A DNA stretch of 16,883 bases from Candidatus Altarchaeales archaeon. GTDB lineage: Archaea; Altiarchaeota; Altiarchaeia; IMC4; SCGC-AAA252-I15. Positions within the stretch are counted from its first letter, which is position 1, and every line of letters begins with the position of its first letter. Below the pieces are notes generated by a model. That model ran no database searches and had not been told where the DNA came from. It saw nothing but the letters and a program-made list of their open reading frames with translations. Of the stretch, positions 14,512-16,883 are shown one piece after another. Location: positions 1 through 16,883 of the forward strand of contig WJJK01000202.1 of the NCBI GenBank assembly GCA_014729705.1, given 5' to 3'. The position numbers and the translations under genes were made by a program.

Positions 14512-15234
14512 ATGTCCTTTTTTGTCTCTCGAAAGCTTAGAAGGCTCGCCGCAGAGCTAATAGTGTCTGAAGAAACGCGTGAGGCGCTTTCTGAGGTAGA
14601 AGGGAAGTACGGGCTGTCTATAGACCCGGACGGGCCTTTAGAGTGTGTCCAAGCTCTTATACAAGCCATCAAGAGGGTACCCCCTAAAATGGTGAAGGAC
14701 TGTGAAATCAAAGACCTTGGATTCAGGGACATGGGACCTTCAAAAGAGTTCTATCCGAATCATGGTGTGTACTGCGACGGTAAGCTGTACCTCAACACGC
14801 AACTTCTTGACGACCCTATGCTTGACACGGACCCCGATACAGGGAAAATGCTGAACCGATTTGATTATACGCTTATACATGAGCTTGGTCATGGTTTGGA
14901 TGAAGTCTTGGGAAAACGGAAGTGTAAGAAGAAAGGTTGGAGGGGGCGTGAGCTATCACTACGACCGGAGTGGATGGATCTTTCGGGATGGTCTCAAAAG
15001 CCTAAGAAAGGCCTAAAGCGTCTCATTATTAGGGATCCGGGCTCGCCTGAAGTTCGTGGAGAGTATTGTTATTCCCCTGATGCTGGTTTTGCTCGTTTTT
15101 ATGGTAAGCGTAACCCGTGGGATGATTGGGCAGATGCTTTTGCTTACTATGTAGGAGGGCTTAAGGGGTTTTTGCCGAAGAACAAGATAGAGTACTTCGA
15201 TGATGTATTAAGCCCCTACTACGAAGGAGAGTAG
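14512..15234 (+). CDS. HExxH zinc metallopeptidase, possible virion or effector protein
   Basis: A 240-residue protein from the ATG at 14512. An in-frame ATG at 14479 would add 11 residues but sits almost on the shared promoter-like motif. Neither start has a good ribosome site. The zinc motif is LIHELGHGLDEVLG (H123-E124-x2-H127). Downstream, WDDWADAFAYYVGG (203-216) matches the third-ligand helix of the lethal-factor-like/gluzincin-type peptidases, where an Ala-Glu-Ala-Phe is usual; here the residue is Asp208. A Lys/Trp-rich loop (132-175) separates the two. The N-terminus SRKLRRLAAELIVSEET is basic and helical with an A-A-E-L motif like other proteins of the cluster. There is no signal peptide or membrane segment. 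It could process phage proteins, act in lysis, or be delivered into the host. The protease fold is well supported; the role is not. Confidence 0.8.
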   Translation: MSFFVSRKLRRLAAELIVSEETREALSEVEGKYGLSIDPDGPLECVQALIQAIKRVPPKMVKDCEIKDLGFRDMGPSKEFYPNHGVYCDGKLYLNTQLLDDPMLDTDPDTGKMLNRFDYTLIHELGHGLDEVLGKRKCKKKGWRGRELSLRPEWMDLSGWSQKPKKGLKRLIIRDPGSPEVRGEYCYSPDAGFARFYGKRNPWDDWADAFAYYVGGLKGFLPKNKIEYFDDVLSPYYEGE

Positions 15235-15236
15235 AC

Positions 15237-16061
15237 ATGGACAATGTCATACCGACTATAGAGGAACTCATAAGTAAACTAGAAACAAGCGGCCTCGAGA
15301 AGTATGCTTCTGAGTTGAAGGAGATTAAAGAGGCGTTCCAGTGGACCGAGACTATCCCTCTAAAGCGTAGGCAGGGACTACCGCGGTATAAACCTCTGAA
15401 TATGAGTCCTCAAGAGGTTGTCCCCACAGACGCGGGTCCTTTTGCTAAACCAGGAGAAGAGGTCCTTGAGATCGCACCAGAGGGAGAAAAGAAGCTTAAG
15501 TGGCCGGGTAAGGGCGCTCCTGCTATAATGACTCCTCAACTTATTAAGCAATATGAGAAAGGCCTGCTTGATATGGATTTTCTTAATGATATGGCTCAGA
15601 AATCTAAGGATCCTCAGGAGAAAGCACACATAGAGAGTCTTATGAAAAAAGCAAAAGAGCAAGATCGTATAAAATGTGCTGCAGAGAAGTTACTTGAGAT
15701 AAGTGAGAAGAGCCGTCAGAGCGGGTATGATGATGTGGCTTCTACACTTGAGAATGCAGCAGCGGATGTAGTTAAAGCAGGTACTCCAGAGAGGCATACA
15801 GTAGCCAGTATCGAAGAATGTTATGAAAAGAGTGAAAATTCTGCTGATTGGGGGAAGAACCTCAAGAAGCTTATTGATGTACATAAAGGTGTAGTAGGTA
15901 TCCTGGATATGTTTGTGAAAACATATAGGCAGAAGGCTGCTGAGTTGGCAAAGGGCCAACAGACGGATCAGGAAGCCGATGAACTTGGTAAGCTCGTAAG
16001 AGACACAGATAAAAAGATCCAGCAAAAGTTTGATGAGCTTGATAGAGAGATCTCTCAATAA
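15237..16061 (+). CDS. Helical protein of unknown function
   Basis: A 274-residue protein 2 bases after the peptidase stop, with GAAGGAGAG before the ATG, so the two are likely co-translated. The N-terminus contains GLEKYASELKEIKEAF (19-34), sharing the basic-x-Ala-Ser-Glu pattern seen elsewhere in the cluster. A Pro-rich segment (36-90) precedes long charged helices: KSKDPQEKAHIESLMKKAKE, then KCAAEKLLEISEKSRQ, VASTLENAAADVV and a C-terminal coiled coil rich in Lys/Gln/Asp. It has two cysteines only (147, 193) and no enzyme motif. It could be a minor virion protein or a partner or substrate of the peptidase. The family is not recognised. Confidence 0.75.
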   Translation: MDNVIPTIEELISKLETSGLEKYASELKEIKEAFQWTETIPLKRRQGLPRYKPLNMSPQEVVPTDAGPFAKPGEEVLEIAPEGEKKLKWPGKGAPAIMTPQLIKQYEKGLLDMDFLNDMAQKSKDPQEKAHIESLMKKAKEQDRIKCAAEKLLEISEKSRQSGYDDVASTLENAAADVVKAGTPERHTVASIEECYEKSENSADWGKNLKKLIDVHKGVVGILDMFVKTYRQKAAELAKGQQTDQEADELGKLVRDTDKKIQQKFDELDREISQ

Positions 16062-16070
16062 GGAGATGAG

Positions 16071-16334
16071 ATGATGCCTGCTTTCCTACAAGCTGGGGAT
16101 GGAAAAACGAGTGCGATGCGCGTTTTCTCTGGGATGGTGGTTTTCAGTGTTATGGCGGTGTTTATCGCGCACAATGTGGTAGCTATGGTGAAGGGCTCTG
16201 GTTTTATCTCCATGGGGTCTTCGGAGGCTATGTTGATCGCAGCAGCGCTCGGAGCTAAAGCAGCGCAGCACTTTGGTGAGAGTCGGGGTAAAGTATCCTC
16301 GACAGATGAGATACCTACTGGGAACGGACAGTAG
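16071..16334 (+). CDS. Small two-segment membrane protein, holin-like
   Basis: An 87-residue protein. AAGGAG precedes two adjacent ATGs (16071, 16074), so either may start it. A hydrophobic segment (about 18-40, VFSGMVVFSVMAVFIAHNVV) is followed by a short loop and a second weaker Ala-rich segment (51-66, SEAMLIAAALGAKAAQHF), then a polar C-terminus. Size, two segments and the LGAKAAQHFGES motif resemble small phage membrane proteins often labelled holin. A holin would form pores timing lysis, but no endolysin is seen in the window, and a structural membrane protein is possible. Confidence 0.6.
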   Translation: MMPAFLQAGDGKTSAMRVFSGMVVFSVMAVFIAHNVVAMVKGSGFISMGSSEAMLIAAALGAKAAQHFGESRGKVSSTDEIPTGNGQ

Positions 16335-16335
16335 T

Positions 16336-16527
16336 ATGCCGGATCCCAAACGATACAAAGACGAAGATTCTTTTATGTCTGACTGCATACCTCAGGCAAA
16401 ATCAGAGGGAAAAAAGCAAGACCAAGCGGTGGCTATGTGTCTTAACATGTATCGTAACCGGAATAAGAAAAAGAAGAGCAAAGCGGCATCTGTAGTGATT
16501 CGTTTCCTCGAGGAAAAGGCAGAATAG
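16336..16527 (+). CDS. Small conserved-looking phage protein with C-x17-C motif
   Basis: A 63-residue protein from ATG 16336, one base after the preceding TAG; the upstream GTG in the same frame at 16273 would lie within the membrane-protein gene and is less likely. FMSDCIPQAKSEGKKQDQAV, followed by AMCLNMYR, matches a short pattern common in phage head or tail genes (F-x3-C...K-x2-G-K-x2-QA-x-A-x-C). The C-terminus is basic and ends with KAASVVIRFLEEKAE, again a K-x-A-S helix. Its function is unknown. The last base is shared with the following GTG start. Confidence 0.65.
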   Translation: MPDPKRYKDEDSFMSDCIPQAKSEGKKQDQAVAMCLNMYRNRNKKKKSKAASVVIRFLEEKAE

Positions 16528-16883
16528 TGGCTAAGAAATCTATCAATAAAGAGGACTGGTCTCGAGCTAAAGGCTTAGCAAAAGAGCATGGCCACGAGGA
16601 TAATCGGGCATATACGATGTCTATCTACAAAGACATACAAAAAGGTCACACTAAGGACTCTACGGATGAGTTAAAAGAGGCTACCCCATGGCTTGCTGGA
16701 GATGATTTTCAGGTCGATTTCTTTTTTCATATGATGCCTAAGAGTGATGTAGAGGCTGTAGTAAAAGATATTCTTTCAGGGAAGACGATACATATACCTA
16801 GCATCCAGGGCATCCCCGCTCAGGATGTAGATAAAGAGATGCTTTTTAACTCCTACTCTACGCCTAATGATGCGGCTCTTTAC
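16527..16883 (+). CDS. 5' part of a phage protein with W-x-RA helical start (partial)
   Basis: This frame begins at GTG 16527, overlapping the previous stop (TAGTG), with AGGAAAAGG upstream as ribosome site, and stays open for 119 codons to the window edge. The N-terminus KEDWSRAKGLAKEHGHEDNR then AYTMSIYKDIQKG resembles the short helical phage pattern (W-x-RA-x3-A...G...N...A-x3-I-Y-K) often found near small C-x-C proteins like its neighbour. Later parts (WLAGDDFQVDFFFHMMPKSD; GKTIHIPSIQGIPAQD) look alpha/beta. The end of the gene is missing. No family is named with confidence. Confidence 0.65.
   Translation, partial: MAKKSINKEDWSRAKGLAKEHGHEDNRAYTMSIYKDIQKGHTKDSTDELKEATPWLAGDDFQVDFFFHMMPKSDVEAVVKDILSGKTIHIPSIQGIPAQDVDKEMLFNSYSTPNDAALY

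Noticed and set aside
16273..16335. Upstream GTG start for the 63-residue protein.
   Set aside because: It would overlap the membrane-protein gene by 62 bases and adds an unconserved-looking basic stretch; the ATG at 16336 directly after the stop is more natural.

Overview
The window is a stretch of a tailed double-stranded DNA phage or prophage (HK97-fold capsid lineage). Every supported gene is on the + strand, and almost all have good Shine-Dalgarno sequences with tight spacing or 1-base stop/start overlaps. The order portal - protease-like protein - acidic scaffold-like protein - decoration-like protein - major capsid protein is the classic head-assembly order. GC looks moderate. Strong AGGAGG-type ribosome binding sites imply a host that uses canonical SD initiation, but nothing here names the host. 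No tRNA, rRNA, CRISPR array or insertion sequence was seen.

Layout. (1) 1-3151: the 3' end of an unidentified gene in the position where a terminase often sits, a small helical protein, the portal protein, and two small head-region proteins. (2) 3204-7027: three larger structural or assembly proteins. These are a charged protein with a zinc ribbon, a protein with an SH3/KOW-like start, and a protein whose N-terminal half looks like a head maturation protease carrying a Cys-rich insert. (3) 7153-9819: an acidic, repeat-bearing scaffold candidate, then a strongly structured leader RNA, a decoration-protein candidate and the major capsid protein, closed by a clear intrinsic terminator. (4) 9940-14396: an accessory island of two adjacent paralogues. 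Each fuses N-terminal helix-turn-helix units, a LAGLIDADG homing endonuclease and an amino-type DNA methyltransferase; the first also has an intein-like junction and a homing-endonuclease-associated DNA-binding repeat. (5) 14512-16883: an HExxH zinc metallopeptidase, a helical protein, a small holin-like membrane protein and two small conserved-looking phage proteins, the last one cut by the window edge.

Working together. The head genes form one assembly programme: portal nucleates, scaffold and capsid co-assemble, protease matures, decoration stabilises. A shared intergenic motif (core ATAATCTCTTAATA) occurs before the zinc-ribbon gene and the metallopeptidase gene, with a diverged copy before the scaffold gene, and is a candidate phage promoter or regulatory element. 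A short peptide pattern, basic-x-Ala-Ser/Ala-Asp/Glu-hydrophobic, recurs in many otherwise unrelated proteins of the cluster and could be a common targeting or processing tag.

The most interesting parts are the duplicated endonuclease-methyltransferase fusions (a possible self-protecting mobile nuclease system), the recurring peptide tag, and the structured leader before the capsid genes.
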